Source of the DNA: Alcanivorax quisquiliarum
GTDB taxonomy: Bacteria > Pseudomonadota > Gammaproteobacteria > Pseudomonadales > Alcanivoracaceae
Length of the DNA stretch: 64,000 nt
Assembly (NCBI RefSeq): GCF_023051175.1
Contig: NZ_JALKII010000007.1
Coordinates: forward strand, 124,001-188,000
Direction of reading: 5' to 3'
Below, in pieces: positions 10,047 through 19,122 of the stretch. Both the position numbers and the translations under genes were made by a program. Each line of letters starts with the position of its first letter. Position 1 is the first letter of the stretch. The notes beneath the pieces are model-generated. The model ran no database searches and was not told the origin of the DNA. It saw nothing but the letters and a program-made list of their open reading frames with translations.

Positions 10047-12941
10047 TTACTGGCACGCCTCGCAATCGGGGTCGTCCAGCGAGCATGCCTGTGGCACTTC
10101 GGCGGCCTGTTGGAAGCTCGCTTCGGCCGCGGCCGGTGCAGCCGAGACACTGTTGAGGCGGCTGTCGTTGATGGTCGATTTTTCCGACGTGGTTGCACCA
10201 ATGGCACGCAGGTAATAAGTGGTCTTCAGGCCCAGCAGCCAGGCCATCTTGTAAGTGATATCCAGCTTCTTGCCGTTCGCCTGCGCGATATACAGGTTCA
10301 GCGACTGCGCCTGATCGATCCACTTCTGGCGGCGGCTGGCGGCTTCCACCAACCAGCGCGGCTCCACTTCGAAAGCGGTCCGGTAGATCTCCTTGAGATC
10401 CTGCGGAATGCGATCAATCGGTTGCACCGAGCCATCGTAGTATTTGAGATCGTTGACCATCACGTTGTCCCACAGGCCACGCGCCTTGAGGTCGTTGACC
10501 AGGAACGGGTTCACCACGGTGAACTCGCCGGACAGGTTCGATTTCACATACAGGTTCTGGTACGTCGGCTCGATCGACTGCGACACGCCGGTGATGTTGG
10601 CGATGGTGGCGGTCGGGGCAATGGCCATCACGTTGGAGTTGCGCATGCCCTGGGTGCGTACTGTTTCGCGCAGGCTGTCCCAATCCAGCCGCTGGGTACG
10701 ATCCACATTCAGATATTTCTCGCCACGCTCGCGCGCCAGAATCTCCACCGAATCGATCGGCAGGATGCCCTGGCTCCACAACGAGCCTTCGAACGTCTGG
10801 TAACTGCCACGCTCGGCGGCCAGCGCGCTGGAGGCGCTGATGGCAAAGTAGCTCACCGCCTCCATGGAGCGGTCGGCAAACTCCACCGCTTCCGGCGAAG
10901 CGTACGCGATCTTCTGCATGTACAGCGCATCCTGAAAGCCCATGATGCCCATGCCCACCGGGCGGTGCTTCATGTTGGAATTCTCGGCCTGCGGCACGCT
11001 GTAGTAATTGATGTCGATCACGTTATCCAGCATACGCACGGCGGTGCGCACGGTCTGCTCGAGCTTGGCCATGTCCAGGCCACCTTCGGGCAGGATATGG
11101 TGTGGCATGTTGATCGAGCCCAGGTTGCACACGGCGATCTCGTCGTCACTGGTGTTCAGCGTGATCTCGGTGCACAGGTTGGAGGAGTGCACCACACCGG
11201 CGTGCTGCTGCGGGCTGCGCAGGTTGCACGGATCCTTGAAGGTGAACCACGGGTGGCCGGTCTCGAACAGCATCGAAAGCATCTTGCGCCATAAATTGAC
11301 GGCCGGGATACGCTTGAACAGCTTCAGGCTGCCATCGCGGGTCATGGCTTCGTATTCCTGATAGCGCTGCTCGAACGCCTGGCCATAAAGATCGTGCAGA
11401 TCCGGCACATCGTTGGGTGAGAACAGTGTCCATTCGCCTTCTTCGATGACACGCTTCATGAACAGATCCGGAATCCAGTTGGCGGTGTTCATGTCGTGCG
11501 TGCGGCGGCGGTCATCGCCGGTGTTCTTGCGCAGCTCGACGAATTCCTCGATATCCAGGTGCCAGGTTTCCAGATAGGCACACACTGCGCCTTTGCGCTT
11601 GCCGCCCTGGTTCACTGCCACGGCGGTATCGTTGACCACTTTCAGGAACGGCACCACGCCCTGGCTTTTGCCGTTGGTGCCTTTGATATAAGCACCCAGT
11701 GCTCGCACGGGTGTCCAGTCGTTGCCCAGGCCGCCGGCAAATTTCGACAGCATGGCGTTGTCACGAATGGCGCCGTAAATGCCGTACAGATCATCCGGCA
11801 CGGTGGTCAGGTAGCAGCTGGAGAGCTGTGGGCGCAGGGTGCCGGCATTGAACAGCGTCGGCGTCGAGCTCATGTAGTCGAAGCTCGAAAGCAGGTTGTA
11901 GAACTCGATCGCCCGTGCTTCGCGATTGTCCTCGCGCATGGCCAGGCCCATTGCCACGCGCATGAAGAAGCACTGCGGCAGCTCGAAGCGCACATCGTTG
12001 CTGTGCAGGAAGTAGCGGTCGTACAGGGTTTGCAGGCCCAGATAAGTGAACTGCATGTCGCGCTCGCCCTTGATGGCGTCGCCCAGCACATCCAGATCGA
12101 ACTTGCCCAGCGCCGGGTCGAGCAGCTCGAGTTCGATGCCACGCATGACATAGGCTTTCAAGGTGTCCTTGTACAGCGCCTGCATTTCCTGCTGGTCGGC
12201 ACGTTCGGCCACGCCCAGGAATTGCAGCGCCTCGGCGCGCAGGCTGTCCATCAGCAGGCGGGCGGTGACCTGGGAGTAGTTCGGCTCCTGCTCGATCAGG
12301 GTGCGGGCTGTCATCACCATCGAGGTGTTCACATCGCGAATGGATACACCGTCGTACAGATTGCGCACTGTCTCGCTGATGATCTTGTCCGGGTGCACAT
12401 CGGCCAGGCCTTCACAGGCCGTGACCACCAGCCCTTCCAGCCGCGCCATGTCCAAGGGCGCGCGGCTGCCGTCTTCCATGGTGACGGTCACGCCGGGGTG
12501 CGTTGCGGCTTCGGTGGCGGGCGCGGCCTTGGCTTTTTCGGCGCGCTTGCGGGCCTGCTCTTCGCGATAGAGCACATAGCTGCGCGCTACCTTGTGCTCG
12601 CCGTTGCGCATCAGCGCCAGCTCGACCTGATCCTGGATCTCTTCGATATGAATGGTGCCACCGGAGGCCAGCCGGCGCTGGAAGGTCGCAGTGACCTGCG
12701 CAGCCAGCTGCGCGACTTTTTCGTGAATGCGCGAGGAGGCCGCGGCAGTGCCGCCTTCCACCGCCAGAAACGCCTTGGTAATGGCGATGGCGATCTTGTC
12801 ATCGGTATAGGGCACAACCTTGCCGTTACGCTTGATGACGCGCAGCTGGCCCGGCGCCGTAGCGGCCAGGGAGTTGTCGGGTGCTACGTCCTGCGCTGCC
12901 TGGCTGCCGCCAGTTGGCGAATTCTGGATGTCGGTGTGCAT
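10047..12941 (-). CDS. nrdA: Ribonucleotide reductase class Ia alpha subunit
   Basis: NrdA (964 aa) reduces NDPs to dNDPs. Two ATP-cone domains precede the barrel: RVIKRNGKVVPYTDDKIAIA near residue 35 and a second starting VTVTMEDGSRAPLD. This is the duplicated-cone architecture known in Pseudomonas NrdA and implies dATP/ATP allosteric control. Active-site residues are seen in PQLSSCYLTT and in NLCTEI, with the partner cysteine in AVCNLGSINM. The redox tail ends CSLDDPDCEACQ. The start MHTDIQNS is chosen for GGAG 11 nt upstream; the longer frame has no similarity. It is first in the nrdAB operon, under the NrdR/DnaA control region upstream. Confidence 0.96.
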   Translation of the reverse strand: MHTDIQNSPTGGSQAAQDVAPDNSLAATAPGQLRVIKRNGKVVPYTDDKIAIAITKAFLAVEGGTAAASSRIHEKVAQLAAQVTATFQRRLASGGTIHIEEIQDQVELALMRNGEHKVARSYVLYREEQARKRAEKAKAAPATEAATHPGVTVTMEDGSRAPLDMARLEGLVVTACEGLADVHPDKIISETVRNLYDGVSIRDVNTSMVMTARTLIEQEPNYSQVTARLLMDSLRAEALQFLGVAERADQQEMQALYKDTLKAYVMRGIELELLDPALGKFDLDVLGDAIKGERDMQFTYLGLQTLYDRYFLHSNDVRFELPQCFFMRVAMGLAMREDNREARAIEFYNLLSSFDYMSSTPTLFNAGTLRPQLSSCYLTTVPDDLYGIYGAIRDNAMLSKFAGGLGNDWTPVRALGAYIKGTNGKSQGVVPFLKVVNDTAVAVNQGGKRKGAVCAYLETWHLDIEEFVELRKNTGDDRRRTHDMNTANWIPDLFMKRVIEEGEWTLFSPNDVPDLHDLYGQAFEQRYQEYEAMTRDGSLKLFKRIPAVNLWRKMLSMLFETGHPWFTFKDPCNLRSPQQHAGVVHSSNLCTEITLNTSDDEIAVCNLGSINMPHHILPEGGLDMAKLEQTVRTAVRMLDNVIDINYYSVPQAENSNMKHRPVGMGIMGFQDALYMQKIAYASPEAVEFADRSMEAVSYFAISASSALAAERGSYQTFEGSLWSQGILPIDSVEILARERGEKYLNVDRTQRLDWDSLRETVRTQGMRNSNVMAIAPTATIANITGVSQSIEPTYQNLYVKSNLSGEFTVVNPFLVNDLKARGLWDNVMVNDLKYYDGSVQPIDRIPQDLKEIYRTAFEVEPRWLVEAASRRQKWIDQAQSLNLYIAQANGKKLDITYKMAWLLGLKTTYYLRAIGATTSEKSTINDSRLNSVSAAPAAAEASFQQAAEVPQACSLDDPDCEACQ

Positions 12942-13158
12942 GATGACTTGCTCTCCATTTTGTTGTGGGCCATGAAGGCGCTTGATCAAAATCCGTGCGG
13001 GCTGGCGGGGGTGGCTCGCCAGAACGCACACCGGCTTCAGACGACAAACGCCTGAAGCCGGGCCGGGTGTTCGGTTGCGGCACCATTACGCCCGGAGCGA
13101 CAAATGCCCGCCCGCACCACGGGGGCCGGGGCAGGGCTGGGGGTCTGGAAGTTGGTCA

Positions 13159-13174
13159 ACACAAGATATTGTGT
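13159..13174. promoter_or_regulatory. NrdR box 1
   Basis: ACACAAGATATTGTGT matches the NrdR operator pattern (ACACwAyATnTwGTGT-like), with outer ACAC/GTGT arms. It sits about 220 bp upstream of the nrdA start. NrdR is a dATP/ATP-sensing repressor of ribonucleotide reductase operons. Confidence 0.8.
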
Positions 13175-13292
13175 CATGTGCGTTCCTGCACTTGCCGTGC
13201 CGCGGTGCGCTCTGGACGCTGCGGGGCCGTCTGGGCCAAGCGTTGCTGCGCTCTGTGCGGAGTTTCCAGGTATGTCGTTCCGGACGGTCGAA

Positions 13293-13340
13293 CCCCAATA
13301 TATGGGGTCTGCGGTTGCCGTGCGCTACAAGTTATAGATA
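13293..13340. promoter_or_regulatory. NrdR box 2 with a degenerate partner at 32 bp
   Basis: CCCCAATATATGGGGT (13293-13308) keeps the C-A-ATAT-T-G core of the NrdR box with altered arms. A weaker match with core CAAGTTATAG lies at 13325-13340, 32 bp downstream start to start. Known NrdR operators occur as pairs about 31-32 bp apart, so this pair fits. The second half is degenerate and should be treated as tentative. Confidence 0.6.
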
Positions 13341-13366
13341 TCGTACAACGGTTGCAAGCCCGCTCC

Positions 13367-13375
13367 TGTGGATAA
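13367..13375 (-). promoter_or_regulatory. Perfect DnaA box in the nrd control region
   Basis: TGTGGATAA is the exact reverse complement of the consensus DnaA box TTATCCACA. DnaA is a known regulator of nrdAB in E. coli, so the placement among NrdR boxes is meaningful. Confidence 0.7.
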
Positions 13376-13436
13376 CCCTGTGGGAAATGTGTGAGTGAGC
13401 GGTGGGTTGTCCTGACACATGGCGGTTGTTTCACAA

Positions 13437-13452
13437 ACACAATATATTGTGT
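13437..13452. promoter_or_regulatory. NrdR box 3
   Basis: ACACAATATATTGTGT is a perfect 16-bp palindrome and the best NrdR operator of the three. It lies nearly 500 bp from nrdA and about 220 bp from the divergent response-regulator gene, so it may act at a distal nrd promoter or on the divergent gene. Confidence 0.8.
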
Positions 13453-13673
13453 CGGCGCATACCCTGTGGTGTGTCGGCAAAATAGCCCGCAAAGTGGGCC
13501 GGCGGGGTGTCGTCCGGTAACACTGTTGCCGCCGCTGTAGTGGATGCGTATAACTTGCGTTACCTGGTCTTGCAGCACGCAACAGGCGACCCACTCAGGT
13601 CTCCGCTGCAGGCCGCTCGGATCCCGTCGGGGGATGTCTCAGTCAGGAACGATAACAACAGGAACAGCACGGA

Positions 13674-14396
13674 ATGAGCTCAGTGCAGGATAACCCTCCC
13701 CGTATTTTGATCGTCGAAGACGACGAACGGTTGGCTACCCTGACGCGCGAATACCTTGAAAGCAACGGTATGGACGTGACAGTGGTGAACGATGGCGAAG
13801 AGGCGGTGCGGCGCATCCGTGCCGACCAGCCTGACCTGGTGGTGCTGGATCTGATGTTGCCGGGCGCCGATGGCCTGACGGTCTGTCGCGAGGTACGGCC
13901 GGCCTTCCGCAACCCGATCCTGATGCTCACCGCACGCACCGATGACATGGATCAGGTGTTGGGGCTGGAGATGGGCGCCGACGACTACGTCGCCAAGCCG
14001 GTCAAGCCGCGCGTGCTGCTGGCCCGTATCCGGGCGTTGCTGCGCCGGGTGGAAACCGAGCATGAGCGCGATCAGCCGCAAATGCGGCTGGAATTCGGCA
14101 ATCTGGTGATCGACAACTCTGCCCGCGAAGTGGTGCTGGAAGGCAAATCGGTGGATCTCACCAGCGCGGAATACGATCTGCTGTGGCTGCTGGCCTCCAA
14201 CGCCGGCAACGTGCTGTCGCGGGAAACCATCTTCGAGAAACTGCGCGGCATCCAGTACGACGGCCAGGATCGCTCCATCGATGTGCGGATTTCCCGCATC
14301 CGCCCGAAGGTGGGCGATGATCCTGACAATCCGCGCCGTATCAAGACAGTCCGCTCCAAGGGCTACCTGTTCGTCAAGGAGTTAGGGCCGCTCTGA
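13674..14396 (+). CDS. rstA: OmpR-family response regulator, RstA-like
   Basis: A 240-aa regulator with an N-terminal receiver (acidic pocket Glu15-Asp16-Asp17, phospho-acceptor Asp59, Lys108 in AKPVKP) and a C-terminal winged helix. The DNA-binding end, LRGIQYDGQDRSIDVRISR followed by RIKTVRSKGYLFV, closely resembles E. coli RstA. AGGA precedes the ATG. It is followed 82 bp later by the cognate histidine kinase. In E. coli RstAB is PhoQ-linked and affects acid and envelope genes; whether that holds here is unknown. Confidence 0.9.
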   Translation: MSSVQDNPPRILIVEDDERLATLTREYLESNGMDVTVVNDGEEAVRRIRADQPDLVVLDLMLPGADGLTVCREVRPAFRNPILMLTARTDDMDQVLGLEMGADDYVAKPVKPRVLLARIRALLRRVETEHERDQPQMRLEFGNLVIDNSAREVVLEGKSVDLTSAEYDLLWLLASNAGNVLSRETIFEKLRGIQYDGQDRSIDVRISRIRPKVGDDPDNPRRIKTVRSKGYLFVKELGPL

Positions 14397-14397
14397 G

Positions 14398-14436
14398 CCA
14401 GTATCGCCCGCCCATCGGCGTGGCCGGATACTGGCG
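14398..14436. other. Inverted repeat between rstA and rstB
   Basis: CCAGTATC just after the rstA stop pairs with GATACTGG about 20 nt later, enclosing a GC-rich loop. There is no T-run. It may act as a partial terminator or mRNA stability element between regulator and kinase. Confidence 0.45.
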
Positions 14437-14478
14437 CAGCCGCAGGCCAGACAGCGGGGGCCACCACGGGGTAGTGTC

Positions 14479-16131
14479 GTGAACAGCATTTTCTTGCGCA
14501 TCTATGCCGGCATGATCCTGGCCATGCTGCTGGTCGGCGCTTTCGCCTACGGCATGGTGCAACTGGTCAACGACTATCGCTCCGATCTGTACCGGGAGCA
14601 GATGGCGCACGGCACTTTCTATCTGATGGCGCGAGGCTTGCAACGGCAGGCCGAGCCCGAAGCACAGGAAGCGCGCCGCGAGCTGCTGACGCGGCTGATG
14701 GGCGCCGAGATCGAGCTGCGCGACGAGCACACGCTGGAGTTGTCTTACCGCGAACGCATGGCGCTGGAAGAGGGCCGCGTGGTGATGCGTGTGGCCGATC
14801 CGCGCTCGTTTGCCGACATCATGTTCCAGCTTCCTGGCGAATCCCGCTATATCTATACCCGCATGGACAAGGTCTCCGAGCAGCAGGCGCGTGCCACCGC
14901 GTTGTTGCTGCTGGACGAGCTGGCCCAGTACCCGCTGGCGGAATGGGATGCCCAGTTCATGCACCTGCAAAAGCAGTTCGGCTATCCGATCGCCCGCCAG
15001 CCGCTGGCGGCGCTGCGGTTGGATACTGAACAGCGCCAGCGGCTGGCCCGCCGCGAAGTGGTGCTGGCGCTGGATGAGAGCCCGGCCCGCAACCGCTCCA
15101 CCGTGATGGTCTATGCCCCCATCGGCAATACCGGCGATGCCCTGGTGCTCGGCCCGCTGGTGCTATTCGACTGGCTGCCGCTGGAGATGTCGGTGCTGGT
15201 CGGCGTGCTGGGCCTGCTGGCGATGGGCTTTGTCACCTATTTTCTGGTGCGGCCGCTGCAAGCGCGGCTGCGCAAGCTCGATAATGCCGTGCGCCAGCTC
15301 GGCAGCGGCGACCTGGATGCCCGCGCTGATGTGCGCGGCCAGGATGCCATCGGCCAGCTTGGCGCCACCTTCAACGGCATGACGGAACACATACGCCGGC
15401 TGATCGAATCCCAACGCGAGATGACCCGTGCCGTTTCCCATGAGCTGCGCACCCCGGTGGCGCGCCTGCGCTTCGGTCTGGAGATGCTGGCGGATTGCGA
15501 TGATGGCGACGAACGCCGCGCCAAGCTCGATGCGCTGGATCGCGATATCGAGCAGCTGGATCGCCTGATCGACGAAATCCTGACCTTCGCCCGGCTGGAA
15601 GAAGGCACCCCCGCCATCGAGTTCAAACAAGTGGACATCCAGCAGCTATTCGAGCAAATATGCGCCGAAATAGCACCGATAAGCGGCGAACATCTGACAT
15701 TGCGCGACGCCACCGAATGGCTGCGCCTGGGGCCGGTCCAGCGCAATGCCGACGGCGAGCAGCGCTACTTGCATCGCATTCTGCAAAATCTGGTCACCAA
15801 CGCGCTGCGCTACGCCCGTAGCGAAATCGTGCTGCGTTACTATGTGCAGGGCGAGTTGGCGGTCATTGAAGTAGCCGACGACGGCCCCGGTATTCCGTTC
15901 AACGAGCGCGAGCGCGTGTTCAAGCCGTTCGCCCGCCTTGATAAAAGCCGGCACCGCGCCAGCGGGGGCTATGGCCTGGGTCTGTCGATCGTGCAGCGCA
16001 TCGTCGAGTGGCACGGCGGCCGCATCGACGTCACCGACAGCGACAGCGGCGGCGCCCTGTTCCGCGTGAGTTGGCCGCGAGAGCAGCGCAGCGGCCAACA
16101 TGTGCTGGGCAGCCGTGGGGCAGAAAACTGA
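14479..16131 (+). CDS. rstB: Sensor histidine kinase, RstB-like
   Basis: A 550-aa inner-membrane kinase. TM1 is at about 7-29 and TM2 at about 238-258, with a periplasmic sensor of about 200 residues between them. A HAMP domain follows, then the H-box with phospho-accepting His321 in VSHELRTPVARLRF, the N-box LQNLVTNALRYA, G1 VADDGPGIPF and G2 GGYGLGLSIV. The start is GTG at 14479. The periplasmic domain is rather longer than in E. coli RstB, so the signal may differ. A GC-rich hairpin follows at about 16134-16160. Confidence 0.9.
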   Translation: MNSIFLRIYAGMILAMLLVGAFAYGMVQLVNDYRSDLYREQMAHGTFYLMARGLQRQAEPEAQEARRELLTRLMGAEIELRDEHTLELSYRERMALEEGRVVMRVADPRSFADIMFQLPGESRYIYTRMDKVSEQQARATALLLLDELAQYPLAEWDAQFMHLQKQFGYPIARQPLAALRLDTEQRQRLARREVVLALDESPARNRSTVMVYAPIGNTGDALVLGPLVLFDWLPLEMSVLVGVLGLLAMGFVTYFLVRPLQARLRKLDNAVRQLGSGDLDARADVRGQDAIGQLGATFNGMTEHIRRLIESQREMTRAVSHELRTPVARLRFGLEMLADCDDGDERRAKLDALDRDIEQLDRLIDEILTFARLEEGTPAIEFKQVDIQQLFEQICAEIAPISGEHLTLRDATEWLRLGPVQRNADGEQRYLHRILQNLVTNALRYARSEIVLRYYVQGELAVIEVADDGPGIPFNERERVFKPFARLDKSRHRASGGYGLGLSIVQRIVEWHGGRIDVTDSDSGGALFRVSWPREQRSGQHVLGSRGAEN

Positions 16132-16260
16132 CTGCCCGCGCGGCATAGAGGCGCCGCGGGAGGCCGCAGCGCCGTGATGAAGAGACCAGCCCGGTCTCGA
16201 TAATGACAACAAATCGCCGACCAGGCGGCTGGCAACGGGTTGCCAGAACAGGGAGTACAC

Positions 16261-17745
16261 ATGAACGGCTATTTGCTCGCCATCGACCAGGGCACCACCA
16301 GCTCACGCACCATCGTTTTCGATGCGGCCGGCACCATACTCGGCCAGGCGCAAAAGGAGTTTACCCAGCATTATCCCGCCGATGGCTGGGTGGAGCACGA
16401 TGCCAGGGAAATCTGGAGCGATTGCCTGGCGCTGTGCCACAAGGCGCTGGAGAACGCCCGCATCGACGCCTCGCAACTGGCCGCCATCGGCATTACCAAC
16501 CAGCGTGAAACCACCGTGCTGTGGGATCGCGCCACCGGCACACCGCTGGCTCCCGCCATCGTCTGGCAGGATCGCCGCACTGCGGCCCTGTGCCAGACCT
16601 TGCGCGAGCAAGGCCACGAGGCACTGGTACAAGCCCGCACCGGGCTGCTGCTTGATCCCTACTTTTCTGCCACCAAACTGACCTGGCTGCTGGACAATGT
16701 CGATGGCGCCCGCGAGCGCGCCGAACGTGGCGAGCTGGCCTTCGGCACCATCGACAGCTGGCTGCTCTGGCATCTCACCGGTGGGCGCGTGCACGCCACC
16801 GACGCCACCAACGCTTCGCGCACACTTCTTTTCAATATTCATCAGCAATGCTGGGATGAAGAACTGCTGCGGTTGTTCCGCATTCCCTCGGCGCTGCTCC
16901 CCGAGGTGCGCGACAGCGCTGCCGATTTCGGCCACACCGATGCCGGCCTGCTGGGCACCGCCGTGCCGGTGGCCGGCATCGCCGGCGATCAGCAGGCAGC
17001 GCTGGTCGGCCAGGCGTGCTTCCAGCCCGGCATGGTGAAAAGCACCTACGGCACCGGCTGCTTCATGGTGCTCAATACCGGCGACAAGGCCGTGCAATCG
17101 GAAAATCGCCTGCTGACCACAGTGGGATACCGGCTTGCCGGCCACACCACTTATGCGCTGGAAGGGTCGATATTTGTTGCCGGCGCCGCCATTCAGTGGC
17201 TGCGCGATGGCCTGCGGCTGATCAGCCACGCCAGCGAAACAGAGGCGCTGGCGCGCAGCGTCGGCAACAGCAAAGGGGTCTATATGGTGCCGGCTTTCAC
17301 CGGGCTGGGCGCGCCCTGGTGGGATCCCCACGCACGCGGCGCACTGCTGGGGCTGACGCGCGACACCGGCATTGCCGAAGTGGTGACAGCGGGCCTGGAG
17401 GCGGTGTGTTACCAGACCCTGGATCTGCTGGAGGCCATGGTGGCTGACGGCGCCGCCCGGCCTACCGCGTTGCGCGTGGATGGCGGCATGGTCGTCAACA
17501 ACTGGCTGGCGCAGAGCCTGGCCGACATTCTCGGCGTGCGCGTGGATCGCCCCGTGATTACTGAAACCACCGCGCTGGGTGCCGCCTATCTGGCCGGTTT
17601 GCAGGTAGGCGTGTACGACTCGCTGGAGAGCATCGCTGGCCGCTGGCGCTGTGATCGGGATTTCACACCGCGTCTGGCCGAGCCCGAACGGCGCCAACGC
17701 CATGCCGGCTGGCGGGAGGCGGTGGCCAGAGTGTGCAAACGTTGA
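16261..17745 (+). CDS. glpK: Glycerol kinase
   Basis: A 494-aa FGGY-family kinase that phosphorylates glycerol to sn-glycerol 3-phosphate. Signatures include the N-terminal phosphate-binding DQGTTSSRT (9-17), [12 protein letters not shown], the glycerol-binding WQDRRTA, and the C-terminal [20 protein letters not shown] with [20 protein letters not shown] lies 7 nt before the ATG at 16261, which gives the standard family start. No glpF, glpD or glpR gene is adjacent, so it stands alone. Confidence 0.95.
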   Translation: MNGYLLAIDQGTTSSRTIVFDAAGTILGQAQKEFTQHYPADGWVEHDAREIWSDCLALCHKALENARIDASQLAAIGITNQRETTVLWDRATGTPLAPAIVWQDRRTAALCQTLREQGHEALVQARTGLLLDPYFSATKLTWLLDNVDGARERAERGELAFGTIDSWLLWHLTGGRVHATDATNASRTLLFNIHQQCWDEELLRLFRIPSALLPEVRDSAADFGHTDAGLLGTAVPVAGIAGDQQAALVGQACFQPGMVKSTYGTGCFMVLNTGDKAVQSENRLLTTVGYRLAGHTTYALEGSIFVAGAAIQWLRDGLRLISHASETEALARSVGNSKGVYMVPAFTGLGAPWWDPHARGALLGLTRDTGIAEVVTAGLEAVCYQTLDLLEAMVADGAARPTALRVDGGMVVNNWLAQSLADILGVRVDRPVITETTALGAAYLAGLQVGVYDSLESIAGRWRCDRDFTPRLAEPERRQRHAGWREAVARVCKR

Positions 17746-17817
17746 CGGAGGAGGTTGGCCGGCAGCGGATCGCCGTCTCGCTTCTGGACGAGCGGTAGCA
17801 GCCCGGCGATGAAGTAT

Positions 17818-17833
17818 TGTGATATACATCACA
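17818..17833. promoter_or_regulatory. Perfect CRP/Vfr-type site
   Basis: TGTGA-N6-TCACA is an exact match to the CRP half-site pair. The centre is about 41 bp upstream of a plausible start near 17867 behind a weak -10-like TGATAT, which would suit class II activation of the diguanylate cyclase pair. A second inverted repeat, AGTAC-N7-GTACT, lies around 17872-17888. Confidence 0.65.
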
Positions 17834-17988
17834 TAAGCTAATACTATTGCCCTAAGTGATATCATATTGCTAGTACGAAAATGGTACTTGAGTGGCCGGC
17901 CAGGCAAGGCGGCCAAGGGGCTCCCGACGCAGGAAGCGGGTCGGGGCGCCGGGCGGGAGGCGGGGCCTCCGAAGACAGGCGAGCACGA

Positions 17989-19122
17989 ATGCAGGGATGG
18001 TTCTTCAACACCGGGTTACAAGATTCCGAGCAAGCACGCATCGTCCGGCGCGTATTGTTTGCGCTGGTGGCCGGCGGCCTGGCACATACACTGGTGTGCT
18101 GGATCGCTGCGCAGCTGGGGTTCTTTCGCGGCAGCAACGCCGTTTTTTTCGGCCTGTTTCTGGCCATCTGGAGCGGTCACGTTGCGCTGATCCTGTTTAC
18201 CCTTGCTGGCCTGAACCGGCGCCTGCGCGATCCCGCCATGACCATGCCGGTCATCTGGTGGTCTACCACGGCCTTGCTGGTGTCCGCGTTTTACATCGAT
18301 CAGGCCCGCCTGTGTGTGATGCTGCTGTTTTTTGCCATCTTGCAGACCGGTGTATTTCGCAGCCGGCGGCGCGATCTGGTGTTTGTGGGCATTTACTGTG
18401 TGCTGGTCTATCTTGCCATCCTGCTGCTGGTGTCGCGCTGGTACCCGGAGGCGGTGGACCGTCAGGCAGAGCTGATCCAGTGGGGCACCTTTGCCGTGAT
18501 GACACTGGCTGTGGCGATGCTGGCCAGCGAGATCGGCACCATCCGCAACACCCTGGCGCGTCGCAACCGGGAGTTGGGCGAGATCGTCGAGCGCATCCAG
18601 CGGCTGGCCGTGCGCGATGAACTGACCGGCCTCTATAACCGGCGCTATGCCATGGAGCGGCTGGCGAAGATCCGTGAAATGGCCGGCCGGGGGGCCTTTG
18701 GCGTGGTGATCGCTTACGCCGATCTGGATCACTTCAAGCAGATCAACGACACCTATGGCCATGCACTCGGCGATGAGGTGCTGCGCCGCTTTGCCGAACG
18801 TGCCAGCGCGCTGCTCAGCGGCCGGGATTTTTGCGCCCGGTTCGGCGGCGAGGAATTCCTGCTGGTGCTGGCCAAAACCGACATGGAGCGCGCCCGCAGC
18901 GTGCTGGAGCAATTGCGCGGCGAACTGGCACAAGAGCAGTTCGAGCACGCCCCGGCGCTGCGCGTGACCGTGTCCCAGGGCCTGGCGGAATACATCGAGG
19001 GTGAGCCGCTGGAAGCCTGGCTGGCCCGTGCCGATGAAGCGCTTTATCGCGCCAAGGGGCAAGGCCGCAACCGTACCGTGGTAGCGCCACGCAGGCCTCT
19101 GGAAGGAGGGCCTGTCGGATGA
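17989..19122 (+). CDS. Membrane diguanylate cyclase 1 (degenerate I-site)
   Basis: A 377-aa protein with about six N-terminal membrane segments (20-180), a short coiled linker (TLARRNRELGEIVERIQ) and a GGDEF domain. The active site is GGEEF at 286-290 and the metal/substrate region is YADLDHFKQIND, so c-di-GMP synthesis is expected. The allosteric RxxD motif is missing: the corresponding positions read SGRD, so product inhibition may be lost. I chose the ATG giving MQGWFFNTG because the frame before it is low-complexity; the ribosome binding site there is weak. The stop overlaps the start of the next gene (ATGA). Confidence 0.88.
   Translation: MQGWFFNTGLQDSEQARIVRRVLFALVAGGLAHTLVCWIAAQLGFFRGSNAVFFGLFLAIWSGHVALILFTLAGLNRRLRDPAMTMPVIWWSTTALLVSAFYIDQARLCVMLLFFAILQTGVFRSRRRDLVFVGIYCVLVYLAILLLVSRWYPEAVDRQAELIQWGTFAVMTLAVAMLASEIGTIRNTLARRNRELGEIVERIQRLAVRDELTGLYNRRYAMERLAKIREMAGRGAFGVVIAYADLDHFKQINDTYGHALGDEVLRRFAERASALLSGRDFCARFGGEEFLLVLAKTDMERARSVLEQLRGELAQEQFEHAPALRVTVSQGLAEYIEGEPLEAWLARADEALYRAKGQGRNRTVVAPRRPLEGGPVG

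Larger units (their letters stand above)
12942..13673. other. 730-bp divergent control region nrdA / rstA
   Basis: An unusually long gene-free stretch between nrdA (leftward) and the response regulator (rightward). It contains three NrdR-like palindromes, one degenerate fourth match and a perfect DnaA box, all listed separately. No ORF inside has convincing coding character. The local drop in GC around 13290-13460 marks the likely promoter zone. Confidence 0.7.

Noticed and set aside
11496-13055. A 519-codon plus-strand frame opposite nrdA
   Set aside because: Mirror of nrdA with no recognisable domain and no ribosome binding site; typical of GC-rich DNA.
16134-16160. REP-like palindrome after rstB
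   Set aside because: The GC-rich hairpin has two mismatches in its inner stem and no relative in the window, so it is only mentioned with rstB as a possible terminator.
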